Origin: Candidatus Contendobacter odensis Run_B_J11
GTDB taxonomy: Bacteria > Pseudomonadota > Gammaproteobacteria > Competibacterales > Competibacteraceae
DNA length: 61,072 bases
Assembly (NCBI RefSeq): GCF_000531125.1
Contig: NZ_CBTK010000255.1
Location: forward strand, 1 to 61,072
Direction: 5' to 3'
The first letter of the stretch is position 1; each line of letters begins with the position of its first letter. The translations under genes and the position numbers were made by a program. The notes under the pieces were generated by a model. That model had not been told where the DNA came from, did not search any database, and saw only the letters and a list, made by a program, of their open reading frames with translations. Of the stretch, positions 8,378-17,542 are shown piece by piece.

Positions 8378-8875
8378 ATGGTGATAACAAATACTTATCA
8401 GGCGGTTATTACTACGCCAGTAGGCCGGATCGGCCTGCGTATGGTTGGGGAAGCGGTGAGTGCGCTGGATTATCTGCCTGCCGCTGCGCCCGAACAACCG
8501 GCGACAGATGCCGCGACCGAGACGGTTGTGTCGCAGTTGCAAGTCTACTTTCGCGATCCGGGCTACCGGTTCTCGATGCCGTTGGCAACAACCGGGACGG
8601 CCTTTCAGCAGCGGGTGTGGGCGGCGTTGCAGGCGATCCCGCCCGGAACGGTGCTGAGGTATGGAGAACTGGCGCGGCAGTTGGAAACCGCCGCCCGTGC
8701 TATCGGTGGTGCTTGCCGTACTAATCCGCTGCCGATCCTGATCCCCTGTCATCGGGTGGTGAGTCGGCAAGGTTTGGGAGGCTATGCGGGTGCAGTGACC
8801 GGCGATCCGCTGGCGCTCAAGCGCTGGCTGTTGCAGCATGAAGGTGTAGATGTGGCAAGCAAAAAGGTGAATTGA
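8378..8875 (+). CDS. ogt: Methylated-DNA-protein-cysteine methyltransferase
   Basis: This 165-residue suicide enzyme transfers the alkyl group from O6-methylguanine to its own cysteine, here Cys124 in Ile-Pro-Cys-His-Arg-Val-Val. The preceding helix-turn-helix with Val-Leu-Arg-Tyr-Gly-Glu-Leu and Ala-Arg-Ala-Ile-Gly-Gly-Ala-Cys (arginine finger), and the trailing Gly-Gly-Tyr, are intact. There is no Ada-type N-terminal domain, so it is Ogt-like. ATG 8378 is preferred because the longer frame runs into the GC-rich repeat. Its stop overlaps the next start by one base (TGATG). Confidence 0.93.
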   Translation: MVITNTYQAVITTPVGRIGLRMVGEAVSALDYLPAAAPEQPATDAATETVVSQLQVYFRDPGYRFSMPLATTGTAFQQRVWAALQAIPPGTVLRYGELARQLETAARAIGGACRTNPLPILIPCHRVVSRQGLGGYAGAVTGDPLALKRWLLQHEGVDVASKKVN

Positions 8876-11646
8876 TGCCGCTGTCGTGGAATGAGATCAA
8901 AGACCGTGCTCTGAAATTTTCCAAAGTTTGGGCGAATGAAACTTCAGAGAAGGCGGAGGCCAAAACCTTCTGGGATGAGTTTTTCAACATCTTCGGCATG
9001 TCGCGCAAGCGGGTAGCGACCTTTGAAGCGAAGGTCAAGAAGCCAGGCGGTCAGGACGGCTACATTGATCTGCTCTGGAAAGGCATCCTGCTGATTGAGC
9101 ATAAATCACGCGGCAAGGATTTGGATCGGGCGTATACCCAGGCTAAGGACTATTTCCCCGGTATTAAAGATCGGGATTTGCCGCGCTATATTCTGGTGTC
9201 CGATTTTGCCCACTTTCGCCTGTACGATTTGGAAGACGGCACCCAGCATGAATTCCCGCTGGAGGACCTATACCGGCAGGTGCGGTTGTTCGGCTTTATC
9301 GCCGGTTATCAGACCACGGCTTATAAAGAACAGGACCCGGTTAATATCCAAGCTGCCGAGCGGATGGGGCGACTGCATGACAAGCTCAAAGAGATTGGCT
9401 ATGAAGGCCACCCCTTAGAGCTTTATCTGGTTCGGTTACTGTTTTGCTTGTTTGCCGAAGACACCAGCATTTTCGAGCGTCGCCAATTTCAAGACCTGAT
9501 CGAACAGCGCAGCAGCGAGGACGGCGCCGACCTTGCGCAATGGTTGTGTAGCCTGTTCCAAATGTTGAATGCCCCGCAGGAGAAGCGCCTGAAGAAGCTG
9601 GACGAGCAGCTTGTAGCGTTCCCCTATGTCAATGGCAGCCTGTTTGCCGAGTTATTGCCACACGCCGCCTTTGATAACTGTATGCGTCAGCTTTTGCTGG
9701 ATTGTTGCGCGCTGGACTGGAGCCGGATTTCTCCCGCTATTTTTGGCAGCCTGTTTCAGTCGGTGATGGAGAGTACGCTACGGCGGAACCTGGGCGCGCA
9801 CTACACCAGCGAAAAGAACATCCTCAAGCTGATCCAGCCGCTGTTTCTGGATGAACTGCGGGCGGAATTCGAGCGCTTGAAAAGTCAGCCACGCAAACTG
9901 GCCGAATTTCACCAACGCCTGGCCCAACTTAAATTTCTCGACCCAGCCTGCGGCTGTGGCAATTTTCTGGTCATTGCCTATCGGGAGTTGCGCTTACTGG
10001 AATTGGACGTATTGCGCGCGTTGCATGGGGAACAGAAAACTCTTGGCGTTGAGGCGTTCGCCATCCTTTGCGACGTGGATCAGTTTTTCGGCATTGAGAT
10101 CGAGGAATTCCCCGCCCAAATCGCCCAAACCGCTTTATGGCTGATGGACCACCAGATGAATCTGCGAGTGTCGGAGGAATTTGGCCGCTACTTTGTCCGC
10201 CTGCCCCTGCGCAAAGCCGCCACCATTGTTCACGGCAACGCGCTCCGTACCGACTGGCGGGAAATCGTTAAGCCGGAGACGTTAAGTTACATTCTGGGCA
10301 ATCCGCCGTTTGGCGGTTCAAAGTTTTTGCTGGATAGCCAACGCGCCGACGTTGACCGTGTTTTTCATGACATTTCAAGCGCCGGACTGCTGGATTTTGT
10401 TTCTGCATGGTATCGGAAAGCCGCCGATTACATGGCAGGCAATCCGGCGATCAAAACTGCTTTTGTGTCCACCAACTCGATCACCCAAGGCGAACAGGTG
10501 AGCGTGTTGTGGTCTGATATGCTCAAGCGAGGCATCAAAATCCACTTTGCACACCGCACCTTTCAATGGTACAGCGAGGCGCGAGGCAAAGCCGCCGTGC
10601 ATTGCGTGATTATCGGTTTTGCCCTGCATGACGCCGAGAATAAGCGGATTTTCGACTATGAGAAACCACAGGCCGAGCCGCATGAAATCAAGGTCAGTAG
10701 AATCAATCCCTATCTGTTAGATGCGCCTGATATTTTGGTTCAGGCCAGAAGCACCCCGCTTTGTGGCAGCCCAATCATGATCAACGGCAGCATACCTGCG
10801 GATGGTGGAAACCTGATACTCAGTCCAGATGAAAAAGCCAGCCTTCTCGCCAAGGAGCCGCAAGCCCAACAATGGATTCGTCCCTTTATCGGAGCGGATG
10901 ATTTTATCAACCGATTAGAGCGTTATTGCTTATGGCTGGCGGACTGCCCGCCCGACCAGTTACGGCAAATGCCGCTTATTTTGCAACGTATTGAAGCCGT
11001 GCGCGTGATGCGCCTTGCGAGTCAAAAAGCTGCAACTCAGGAGAAAGCCAAAAGTGCGTCTTTGTTCACTGAAATCCGGCAACCAAACAGCGGTAATTAT
11101 CTCGCTTTTCCTCGAACATCGTCAGAAAACCGCGCTTATATCCCTATTGGTTTTGTACCAGCCAGCACGATAGCGGCTAATGATATTCAAATGATTCCAG
11201 AAGCCGGAATCTACGAGTTTGGCATTCTTACCAGTTCTATGCACATGGCATGGCTTCGGGCTACTTGTGGCCGTCTTAAAAGTGATTACCGTTATTCTGC
11301 AAAACTCACTTACAACACTTTCCCGTGGCCACAAGCCCAGACTAAAAAACAGAAACAAGCCATCGAGGATTCGGCGCAAGCGGTTCTGGACGCACGGGCG
11401 AAGTTCCCGAATGCCTCGCTTGCTGACCTTTACGACCCGTTGACCATGCCAGAGGCGTTGAGCAAGGCCCATCACAAGCTGGACGCGGCGGTAGATGCGG
11501 CCTATGCCAAACGGAAATTCACCGGCGATAGCGACCGGATGGCGTTCCTGTTTGAGCTTTACCAGCAGATCACCAGTCCGCTCGAATCCGGGAAGGTGCC
11601 GCGCCGGAAACGGGTGAAAGCTGATATTGAAAATACCAGCAAGTAG
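8875..11646 (+). CDS. MmeI-like type IIG/IIL restriction-modification enzyme
   Basis: One 923-residue chain combines endonuclease, methyltransferase and target recognition, close to the ~920 residues of MmeI. Residues Asp65, Glu75 and Lys77 give an Asp-X9-Glu-X-Lys nuclease site with the same spacing as in MmeI. A helical connector (about 150-330) follows. The methyltransferase has the SAM-binding motif Asp-Pro-Ala-Cys-Gly-Cys-Gly-Asn-Phe from Asp356 and catalytic Asn-Pro-Pro-Phe at 476-479, indicating N6-adenine methylation. The C-terminal ~300 residues should hold the target-recognition domain. Such enzymes modify one strand of an asymmetric site and cut about 20 bp away. No separate methylase or specificity subunit is nearby. 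Its start overlaps the ogt stop. The recognition sequence is not predictable here. Confidence 0.88.
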   Translation: MPLSWNEIKDRALKFSKVWANETSEKAEAKTFWDEFFNIFGMSRKRVATFEAKVKKPGGQDGYIDLLWKGILLIEHKSRGKDLDRAYTQAKDYFPGIKDRDLPRYILVSDFAHFRLYDLEDGTQHEFPLEDLYRQVRLFGFIAGYQTTAYKEQDPVNIQAAERMGRLHDKLKEIGYEGHPLELYLVRLLFCLFAEDTSIFERRQFQDLIEQRSSEDGADLAQWLCSLFQMLNAPQEKRLKKLDEQLVAFPYVNGSLFAELLPHAAFDNCMRQLLLDCCALDWSRISPAIFGSLFQSVMESTLRRNLGAHYTSEKNILKLIQPLFLDELRAEFERLKSQPRKLAEFHQRLAQLKFLDPACGCGNFLVIAYRELRLLELDVLRALHGEQKTLGVEAFAILCDVDQFFGIEIEEFPAQIAQTALWLMDHQMNLRVSEEFGRYFVRLPLRKAATIVHGNALRTDWREIVKPETLSYILGNPPFGGSKFLLDSQRADVDRVFHDISSAGLLDFVSAWYRKAADYMAGNPAIKTAFVSTNSITQGEQVSVLWSDMLKRGIKIHFAHRTFQWYSEARGKAAVHCVIIGFALHDAENKRIFDYEKPQAEPHEIKVSRINPYLLDAPDILVQARSTPLCGSPIMINGSIPADGGNLILSPDEKASLLAKEPQAQQWIRPFIGADDFINRLERYCLWLADCPPDQLRQMPLILQRIEAVRVMRLASQKAATQEKAKSASLFTEIRQPNSGNYLAFPRTSSENRAYIPIGFVPASTIAANDIQMIPEAGIYEFGILTSSMHMAWLRATCGRLKSDYRYSAKLTYNTFPWPQAQTKKQKQAIEDSAQAVLDARAKFPNASLADLYDPLTMPEALSKAHHKLDAAVDAAYAKRKFTGDSDRMAFLFELYQQITSPLESGKVPRRKRVKADIENTSK

Positions 11647-11686
11647 TTTACTTTGTTACTTTAAGAGCTTCAGCAGGAGGATACCG

Positions 11687-11935
11687 ATGCAGATGCAGAA
11701 AAACACCAGTGTTACGCTTGACGCGCACTTCGAGAATTTCATCGGGCAGCAGGTTTCGGAAGGCCGCTTTGGTTCGGCGAGTGAGGCGATTCAAGCAGGC
11801 TTGCGACTTCTCGAAGAGCGGGAAATCAAACTGGCCGCTTTGCGACAGGCGCTCAAGGCAGGAGCGGAGAGCGGAAAAACCGATTATTCCCTCAAGGGGT
11901 TGCTGGATGAGCTTGATAAAGAAGGTCCCAACTAA
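11687..11935 (+). CDS. parD: ParD-type antitoxin
   Basis: The 82-residue product has a ribbon-helix-helix N-terminus (Ser-Val-Thr-Leu-Asp, then Phe-Ile-Gly-Gln-Gln-Val) followed by Gly-Arg-Phe-Gly-Ser-Ala-Ser-Glu-Ala-Ile. A flexible charged C-terminus would wrap the toxin. This is the ParD/CopG antitoxin plan: it neutralises ParE and represses the operon. A strong AGGAGG site at 11675-11680 supports ATG 11687; a second ATG lies two codons later. Its stop overlaps the parE start by one base. Confidence 0.9.
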   Translation: MQMQKNTSVTLDAHFENFIGQQVSEGRFGSASEAIQAGLRLLEEREIKLAALRQALKAGAESGKTDYSLKGLLDELDKEGPN

Positions 11936-12237
11936 TGGCCGGTTTCCATCTCACCCAAGCCGCCAAGGCGGATTTGAAAGCCATTGGCCGATACACTGAG
12001 AAAAAATGGGGTCGGCTGTTGCGGAATACCTATCTGACGATGTTGGATCAGTGTTTTTATGACCTGGCGGATGAATTCCTGAAAGGTCAGGACTGGAACG
12101 AAATCTGCCCCGGTTACCGAAAACACAGCGCGGGAAGACACCTCGTTTTCTATCGCCAGATACCCGCTGACGCCGTTGAGATTGTCCGAATCCTTCATGA
12201 CCGCATGGATGTAGAACGGCAAATCTCGGAATCCTAA
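11935..12237 (+). CDS. parE: ParE/RelE-superfamily toxin
   Basis: This 100-residue protein has the ParE pattern: N-terminal Leu-Thr-Gln-Ala-Ala-Lys-Ala-Asp-Leu, a helix with Ile-Gly-Arg-Tyr-Thr-Glu and a Trp-Gly turn. The beta-sheet carries Gly-Tyr-Arg-Lys and His-Leu-Val-Phe-Tyr-Arg, then Val-Glu-Ile-Val-Arg-Ile-Leu-His-Asp-Arg-Met-Asp. ParE toxins poison DNA gyrase. It is coupled to parD upstream, and the module looks complete. It follows the restriction-modification gene and probably belongs to the same mobile-type block. Confidence 0.9.
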   Translation: MAGFHLTQAAKADLKAIGRYTEKKWGRLLRNTYLTMLDQCFYDLADEFLKGQDWNEICPGYRKHSAGRHLVFYRQIPADAVEIVRILHDRMDVERQISES

Positions 12238-12316
12238 AGCCGGTTTCTTCCCGGCCACCTGAGCTTTTCAAACCTTGCCGGGTTTATTGCGGTGTAGTAG
12301 ACGGATCACCATCCGC

Positions 12317-12931
12317 TCAATCCGCATCCTCCTTGGGTAAGCGCCAATCGCCGTCATCTTCGCCTGCCGGGAGTACAACATCTTCATACAGCGCCTCAAA
12401 GGTCGTGCTGAAGTCCAGACTCAATAATTCCACTGTTTCGCCTGAACCGTAAGCCCGCAATACCCAGCGGTCGTGTTCATCGCGGCGGAAACATTCGACG
12501 CTCATTCGGCCCTGCTCGATCAGCACATATTCCCGCAGGCTCGGCAATTGCCGGTAAATCTCAAACTTCCGACCCCGGTCGAACGCGGCGGTCGAAGCCG
12601 ACAGCACTTCCACCACCAGCGTCGGCTGGCGCTTGACAAGCGGCGCGGCGCGATCTTCCGGGGAGCAAGTAACCAGTACGTCGGGATAAAAAAAGGCATC
12701 GGCGGTTTCCACCCGCAGTTTCATCTCCGCCATGTACACCCGGCAGGGTCGCCCACGAATATGGGCGCGCAGCAGGGTAAACAAATTGCCGGTGATGGTG
12801 ACATGAGCGTCGGTGGCACCCCCCATGGCGAAAATTTCGCCGGCGAGATACTCATGCTTGCTGGGGCTGCGTTCCTCCCAGGCCAGATAATCTTCGGCAG
12901 TGAAAGCAGTTTTGGCGCGAGGCAGGGACAT
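12317..12931 (-). CDS. Uma2-family (DUF820) putative endonuclease
   Basis: The 204-residue product belongs to the Uma2 family, which has a PD-(D/E)xK nuclease-like fold and is often present in many copies. Visible landmarks are Tyr-Leu-Ala-Trp-Glu-Glu-Arg-Ser near the start, Glu-Tyr-Leu-Ala-Gly-Glu, Phe-Phe-Tyr-Pro-Asp-Val-Leu-Val-Thr-Cys, and Leu-Val-Val-Glu-Val-Leu-Ser-Ala-Ser-Thr. I start it at the Met that opens Met-Ser-Leu-Pro-Arg-Ala-Lys; the frame is open 23 codons further. Its biological role is not established. It is convergent with parDE and divergent from htpG. Confidence 0.85.
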   Translation of the reverse strand: MSLPRAKTAFTAEDYLAWEERSPSKHEYLAGEIFAMGGATDAHVTITGNLFTLLRAHIRGRPCRVYMAEMKLRVETADAFFYPDVLVTCSPEDRAAPLVKRQPTLVVEVLSASTAAFDRGRKFEIYRQLPSLREYVLIEQGRMSVECFRRDEHDRWVLRAYGSGETVELLSLDFSTTFEALYEDVVLPAGEDDGDWRLPKEDAD

Positions 12932-13003
12932 GGTAAACCTCTTGATGAATAACGAAATATCCGAGCAGTTTAGCCGAATCCGAAGGGTTGGGAAACGCAC
13001 CGG

Positions 13004-13031
13004 CTTGAAATCCCGTCGAGCGCCCGCATAT
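13004..13031 (+). promoter_or_regulatory. Sigma-32 (heat-shock)-like promoter of htpG
   Basis: CTTGAAA at 13004-13010, a 12-base spacer, and CCCGCATAT at 13023-13031 closely match the RpoH consensus CTTGAAA-N12-14-CCCCATNT. It lies about 40 bp before the htpG start. Confidence 0.65.
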
Positions 13032-13072
13032 CCGGCTGCAACCTATGAATCCCACCCAGGAGTTTGTCATTC

Positions 13073-14977
13073 ATGACTGTTGAAGCCCATAAGGAAACCC
13101 TTGGTTTTCAGGCCGAGGTGCAGCAACTGCTGCGTTTGGTTGCCCACTCACTGTATTCCCATAAAGAAGTCTTCCTCCGCGAACTGATCTCGAACTCCTC
13201 CGATGCCTGCGACAAACTGCGCTTCGAGGCGCTGACCGACAACGCGCTGTACGAGAGCGATCCCGATCTGCAAATCCGGGTCAGCTTCGACAAGGACGCC
13301 CGCACCATCACCGTCGCGGACAACGGAATCGGCATGGATCGGCAGGAGGTGATTGACAACATCGGCACCATTGCCCGCTCCGGCACCCGCCAGTTCATGC
13401 AAAAGCTGAGCGGTGATCAGACCAAAGACGCCAATTTGATCGGTCAGTTCGGCGTCGGTTTTTATTCCAGCTTCGTCGTCGCCGATAAAGTAGTGCTACT
13501 CACCCGCCGCGCCGGGATGGGACCGGAGCATGGGGTGCGTTGGGAATCCAATGGCGAGGGCGAATACACTCTGGAAACGGTAGACAAGCCGGCCCGCGGC
13601 ACCGAGGTGATTCTGCATCTGCGCGAAGACGACGCGGATCTGCTGAATGAGTGGCAGTTGCGCACGATCATCACCAAGTATTCTGATCACATTACTTTGC
13701 CGGTGATGATGCCGGTGCAGAAGTTCAGTGAAGACAAGGATGCTCCGCCGAAAATCGAAGAAGAGCGGATCAACCAGGCGGCGGCGCTGTGGGCGCGGCC
13801 CAAACAGGAGATCAAGGAGGAGGAATATAAGGAGTTCTACAAGCACGTCAGCCATGATTTTGAAGAACCCTTGGCCTGGACCCACAACCGGGTCGAAGGC
13901 AAGCTGGAATACACTTCGCTGCTGTTTATCCCGGCCCGCGCACCGTTCGATTTGTGGGATCGCGAGCAGAGCCACGGGGTCAAGTTGTATGTGCAGCGGG
14001 TGTTTATCATGGATGACGCGGAGCATTTGATGCCGCGCTATTTGCGTTTCGTGCGCGGGGTGATTGACTCTAATGATCTGCCACTGAATATCTCCCGCGA
14101 GATTTTGCAAGGCAGCAAAGTCGTCGACGGCATTCGCGCCGGTTCGGTGAAAAAGGTGCTGAGCCTGCTGGAAGATTTGGCTGGGAACGACGCCGGGAAA
14201 TATGCCAAGTTCTGGAAAGAATTCGGGCGGGCGCTCAAGGAAGGGCCGGCGGAGGATTACGGCAATCGTGACCAGATCGCCAAGCTGCTGCGCTTTGCTT
14301 CAACCCACACCGACAGCGCCGAACAGACGGTTTCACTGAGCGATTACCTCGGGCGGATGAAGGAAGGGCAGGACAAGATTTATTACATCGTCGCCGACAG
14401 CTTCGCTGCCGCCAAAAACAGCCCGCATCTGGAAATTTTCCGCAAGAAAGGGCTGGAAGTGCTGCTATTGACGGACCGGGTGGACGAATGGCTGATGTCG
14501 CACCTGAACGAGTTCGAGAGCAAGTCGCTCCAGTCGGTCGCCAAGGGCGCGCTGGATCTGGACCAGATCGCCTCGGAGGAGGAAAAGCAGGAGCAGAAAC
14601 AGGCTGAGGATCAGTTCAAGGAGTTGCTGGCGCGGGTCAAAACCGTGCTGGGCGACAAGGTCAACGAAGTGCGCATTTCCTCACGGTTGACGGATTCGCC
14701 GGCCTGTCTGGTGGTAGATGAACACGCACTCAGCGCTCATCTGGAACGGTTGTTGCGCGATGCCGGTCAGAGTGTGCCGATGAGCAAGCCGTATCTGGAA
14801 CTCAACCCCCATCACCCGCTGATCACCCGCCTGAAAGACGAACCGGATACCGGGCGCTTCGGCGACTGGACCCATTTGCTGTTCGAGCAGGCGGTATTGG
14901 CTGAAGGCGGGCAATTGGAAGATCCAGCCAGCTTCGTTAAGCGCCTGAATGGCTTGTTACTGACCATAAGCGGCTGA
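13073..14977 (+). CDS. htpG: Molecular chaperone HtpG (Hsp90)
   Basis: HtpG is the bacterial Hsp90, an ATP-driven homodimeric cytosolic chaperone that remodels stress-sensitive clients with DnaK. The 634-residue product has all three domains. The N-terminal GHKL ATPase shows [10 protein letters not shown], Asp-Asn-Gly-Ile-Gly-Met, and Gly-Gln-Phe-Gly-Val-Gly-Phe-Tyr-Ser. The middle domain has Leu-Asn-Ile-Ser-Arg-Glu-Ile-Leu-Gln, and a C-terminal dimerisation domain follows. ATG 13073 is preferred because AGGAG at 13059-13063 is correctly spaced for it and too close to the upstream TTG at 13064. A sigma-32-like promoter precedes it. Confidence 0.97.
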   Translation: MTVEAHKETLGFQAEVQQLLRLVAHSLYSHKEVFLRELISNSSDACDKLRFEALTDNALYESDPDLQIRVSFDKDARTITVADNGIGMDRQEVIDNIGTIARSGTRQFMQKLSGDQTKDANLIGQFGVGFYSSFVVADKVVLLTRRAGMGPEHGVRWESNGEGEYTLETVDKPARGTEVILHLREDDADLLNEWQLRTIITKYSDHITLPVMMPVQKFSEDKDAPPKIEEERINQAAALWARPKQEIKEEEYKEFYKHVSHDFEEPLAWTHNRVEGKLEYTSLLFIPARAPFDLWDREQSHGVKLYVQRVFIMDDAEHLMPRYLRFVRGVIDSNDLPLNISREILQGSKVVDGIRAGSVKKVLSLLEDLAGNDAGKYAKFWKEFGRALKEGPAEDYGNRDQIAKLLRFASTHTDSAEQTVSLSDYLGRMKEGQDKIYYIVADSFAAAKNSPHLEIFRKKGLEVLLLTDRVDEWLMSHLNEFESKSLQSVAKGALDLDQIASEEEKQEQKQAEDQFKELLARVKTVLGDKVNEVRISSRLTDSPACLVVDEHALSAHLERLLRDAGQSVPMSKPYLELNPHHPLITRLKDEPDTGRFGDWTHLLFEQAVLAEGGQLEDPASFVKRLNGLLLTISG

Positions 14978-14998
14978 AACCTCTACACTGAAGGGCGG

Positions 14999-15032
14999 GG
15001 TTTGGCGTGGCTCGATGTAGCCATTCCAAACC
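14999..15032 (+). terminator. Hairpin after htpG
   Basis: A long stem pairs 14999-15012 with 15019-15032 (one mismatch, one wobble, 6-base loop). No T tract follows, so it may be a weak or Rho-assisted terminator or an mRNA-stabilising structure. Confidence 0.45.
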
Positions 15033-15125
15033 GCGCTTCAACATAAGCTATAGCTAAAACCGACAAGTTTGCTAGATTATTAGCGGTCACCCATTTCGAT
15101 AATTATTTTTAAGGAGCGCCTATCC

Positions 15126-15557
15126 ATGATGCGACTGAAGGAAGTGTTGGAAAGCAAAAAGGGGGATCCGGTCACCGTGCTGACAACAGCCACCGTTGCC
15201 GACGCCATCCGCGCCATGAGTGAACGCCGAGTCGGTTCAGTGATGGTGCCTTACGCCGACGGGTCGCCGGCGGGTATCTTCACTGAGCGCGACGTGCTGC
15301 GCCTGTGCGCTGAGGGCAGAACCGATTTTGCCAATATGTCGATTCGGCCTTGCATGACCTGCGATATCACTACCGGCCAGCCCGGCGATACGGTCAGCGA
15401 AACTCTGTCCACCATGACCGCCAAGCGATTTCGCCACATGCCGGTGGTGGAGAACGGTAAGCTGGTAGGTGTGGTCTCCATCGGCGATCTGGTGAAGGCC
15501 AAGCTGGAGGAAACCGCCCAGGAAGCGCAGGCTCTGCGTGAATATATCCATTCCTGA
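15126..15557 (+). CDS. Tandem CBS-domain protein
   Basis: The 143-residue cytosolic protein consists of two CBS domains, about residues 10-65 and 78-135, which together form a Bateman module that binds adenine nucleotides. Each repeat shows the usual Ala-Ile-Arg-Ala-Met and Gly-(Ile/Val)-(Phe/Val)-(Thr/Ser)-x-x-Asp-(Val/Leu) pattern. There is no fused enzyme or channel, so it may sense energy state for an unknown partner. AAGGAG ahead supports the start; two ATG codons are adjacent. It is a single-gene unit by spacing. Confidence 0.88.
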   Translation: MMRLKEVLESKKGDPVTVLTTATVADAIRAMSERRVGSVMVPYADGSPAGIFTERDVLRLCAEGRTDFANMSIRPCMTCDITTGQPGDTVSETLSTMTAKRFRHMPVVENGKLVGVVSIGDLVKAKLEETAQEAQALREYIHS

Positions 15558-15614
15558 TCCGGTTGCGGGGGTGTCCATGGTATCTCCGCCGATCCTGATT
15601 TCGCCTGCCCGCAT

Positions 15615-16055
15615 ATGACCGCAGAATCTCTATTTTGGGAAACGCGGTCCTTGGCCGACCTGACTTTGGCTGAGTGGGAAGCGCTGTGCGACGGCTGCGG
15701 CAAGTGCTGCCTGCACAAGCTGGAAGACGAGGACACCGGCGAGTTATTTCATACCAATGTTGCCTGCCGGTTGCTGGATTTAACCACCGGTCGTTGCAGT
15801 CGTTACGCCGACCGCATCCGCTTTGTCCCTGATTGTGTCCAACTGACGCCCGCCGAAGTGCAGCAGGTCAACTGGTTGCCCCGCACCTGCGCGTATCGGC
15901 TGCGGGCAGCAGCACAGCCGTTACCGGATTGGCACCCGCTGCGAACCGGCGATCCAGCTTCGGCCCGGCGTAACGGGATGAGCGTATGCGGCTGGGCCGT
16001 GCCGGAACGACGCGCCAAACGGTTGGAAGATCACATCATCGAGTATCCACCATGA
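15615..16055 (+). CDS. YcgN/YkgJ-family cysteine-cluster protein
   Basis: The 146-residue product matches the YcgN (UPF0260) family. It has an N-terminal Trp-Glu-Ala-Leu-Cys-Asp-Gly-Cys-Gly-Lys-Cys-Cys motif, a second group in Val-Ala-Cys-Arg-Leu-Leu, then Arg-Cys-Ser-Arg-Tyr and a late Cys-Ala-Tyr-Arg. The cysteines probably bind zinc or an iron-sulfur centre, but the function of the family is not established. Its stop overlaps the start of the metallo-hydrolase gene (ATGA), so the two are translated together. Confidence 0.88.
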   Translation: MTAESLFWETRSLADLTLAEWEALCDGCGKCCLHKLEDEDTGELFHTNVACRLLDLTTGRCSRYADRIRFVPDCVQLTPAEVQQVNWLPRTCAYRLRAAAQPLPDWHPLRTGDPASARRNGMSVCGWAVPERRAKRLEDHIIEYPP

Positions 16056-16747
16056 ATATCCACTGCCTGACGCTGGGCGCATTTCAGGTCAACGCCTATC
16101 TGCTCGAAGATCCCGCTACCGCTGTGTTCGCGGTGGTGGATACCGGCGACGATTCCCAGCTCGCAAATGCGCTGGCGCAGATGGAACCGCGCCCGGACTT
16201 GCGAGCTATTCTGCTGACTCACGCCCATTTTGATCACGCGGGTGGACTGACGGATGTGCAGCGGGAATTTCCCGAGGCGCTCACCTATCTGCCGGCGCTG
16301 GAGCGGCCGATGTTCGACGCGCTACCGCAACAAGGGTCGCTGCTGTTCGGGATGGCCGATTTCGACCGGCCCTGCGGACGGGTGGATCGGGAAGTGCGCG
16401 ATGGCGATATCATCGAGGTCGGTGCAATGCGGTTCCATTTCCTGTCTACACCGGGGCATACGCCCGGCCAGGGCTGCTACTACGACGATAGCTATATTTT
16501 CGTCGGCGATACCCTGTTCGCCGGCAGCATTGGCCGCACCGACTTTCCCCTGAGCGATCCAGAGTTGATGCAGGCCAGCCTGCGGCGGTTGCTGGAGCTG
16601 CCGGGAAAACTGATGGTGTGCAGCGGCCACGGTCCGTTGACTACGCTGGAGCAGGAATTACGCACCAATCCGTTTCTGGAACCGATCCGTCGGGCACGAG
16701 GTCTGGCTGAACCTGGCCGGTCGCCGGTGGGATCGCGCTGGAGCTGA
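16052..16747 (+). CDS. Metallo-beta-lactamase-fold hydrolase (glyoxalase II-like)
   Basis: The 231-residue enzyme has the full dinuclear metal site of the hydroxyacylglutathione-hydrolase-like group: Thr-His-Ala-His-Phe-Asp-His, Gly-His-Thr-Pro-Gly-Gln, Gly-Asp-Thr-Leu-Phe, and Ser-Gly-His-Gly. The sequence Ala-Gly-Ser-Ile-Gly-Arg-Thr-Asp is typical of the YcbL-like branch. It probably cleaves thioesters such as S-lactoylglutathione, though the true substrate is uncertain. It is coupled to the cysteine-cluster gene upstream and followed after 15 bp by the amidotransferase gene. Confidence 0.88.
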   Translation: MNIHCLTLGAFQVNAYLLEDPATAVFAVVDTGDDSQLANALAQMEPRPDLRAILLTHAHFDHAGGLTDVQREFPEALTYLPALERPMFDALPQQGSLLFGMADFDRPCGRVDREVRDGDIIEVGAMRFHFLSTPGHTPGQGCYYDDSYIFVGDTLFAGSIGRTDFPLSDPELMQASLRRLLELPGKLMVCSGHGPLTTLEQELRTNPFLEPIRRARGLAEPGRSPVGSRWS

Positions 16748-16762
16748 TTCAGGAGTTCGATG

Positions 16763-17542
16763 ATGTGCGAGTTGCTCGGGATGAGCGCCAATGTTCCTAC
16801 CGATATCTGCTTCAGCTTCACCGGCCTGATGCAGCGCGGCGGTCGAACCGGGCCGCATCGGGACGGCTGGGGCATCGCCTTTTACGAGGGGCGCGGCTGC
16901 CGGACGTTTCACGACCCCAACCCCAGCGCCGAGTCGGAAATTGCCCGGCTGGTACAGCGCTACGCCATCAAAAGCCGGATCGTGGTGAGTCACATCCGCC
17001 GCGCCAATCGCGGCCGGGTTTGCCTGGAAAACACCCACCCCTTCCATCGTGAACTGTGGGGACGGCATTGGGTGTTTGCCCATAACGGCCAGTTGCGCGG
17101 AGTAAAACGACTGCCGCTGGACTTTTACCAGCCCATCGGCACTACTGACAGCGAATACGCTTTCTGCTGGCTGCTGGGCCGGATCCGTGAGCAGTTTCCC
17201 CACGCTCCACACCGGCCACAAGCACTGTGGCGTCATGTCCACGCCCTAACCCAGGAACTGAACCCGCGCGGTGTGTGTAATTTTCTGCTCAGCGACGCCC
17301 GCTATCTGTACGCTCATTGCAGCACCCAATTGTCGTGGCTGACCCGCCGGGCACCCTTTGGCAAGGCCCAGTTGATGGACGCCGACATGACCGTGGATTT
17401 TGAGGCGGAAACCACGCCCAACGATATCGTGACTGTGGTGGCGACCCGGCCGCTGACCGATAACGAGCCGTGGACGGTGATGCGCCCCGGTACGCTGGCG
17501 ATCTTCGGCGCCGGAGTTCCGATTGCCGTGTTCGGCGCTTAG
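16763..17542 (+). CDS. Class II glutamine amidotransferase-like protein (YafJ family)
   Basis: This 259-residue protein has an Ntn-hydrolase glutaminase domain. I chose ATG 16763 because it places Cys directly after the initiator Met (Met-Cys-Glu-Leu-Leu-Gly-Met), as needed for an N-terminal nucleophile; the ATG one codon earlier would block it. AGGAG lies at 16751-16755. Further family marks are Gly-Arg-Thr-Gly-Pro-His, Gly-Trp-Gly-Ile, Ser-His-Ile-Arg-Arg-Ala, Asn-Thr-His-Pro-Phe and His-Asn-Gly-Gln. There is no synthetase domain and the acceptor is unknown. Its stop overlaps the convergent NlpC/P60 gene by four bases. Confidence 0.9.
   Translation: MCELLGMSANVPTDICFSFTGLMQRGGRTGPHRDGWGIAFYEGRGCRTFHDPNPSAESEIARLVQRYAIKSRIVVSHIRRANRGRVCLENTHPFHRELWGRHWVFAHNGQLRGVKRLPLDFYQPIGTTDSEYAFCWLLGRIREQFPHAPHRPQALWRHVHALTQELNPRGVCNFLLSDARYLYAHCSTQLSWLTRRAPFGKAQLMDADMTVDFEAETTPNDIVTVVATRPLTDNEPWTVMRPGTLAIFGAGVPIAVFGA

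Noticed and set aside
8270-8839. Long minus-strand open frame antisense to ogt.
   Set aside because: It is the shadow of a well-supported gene and includes the translated GC-rich repeat typical of spurious ORFs.
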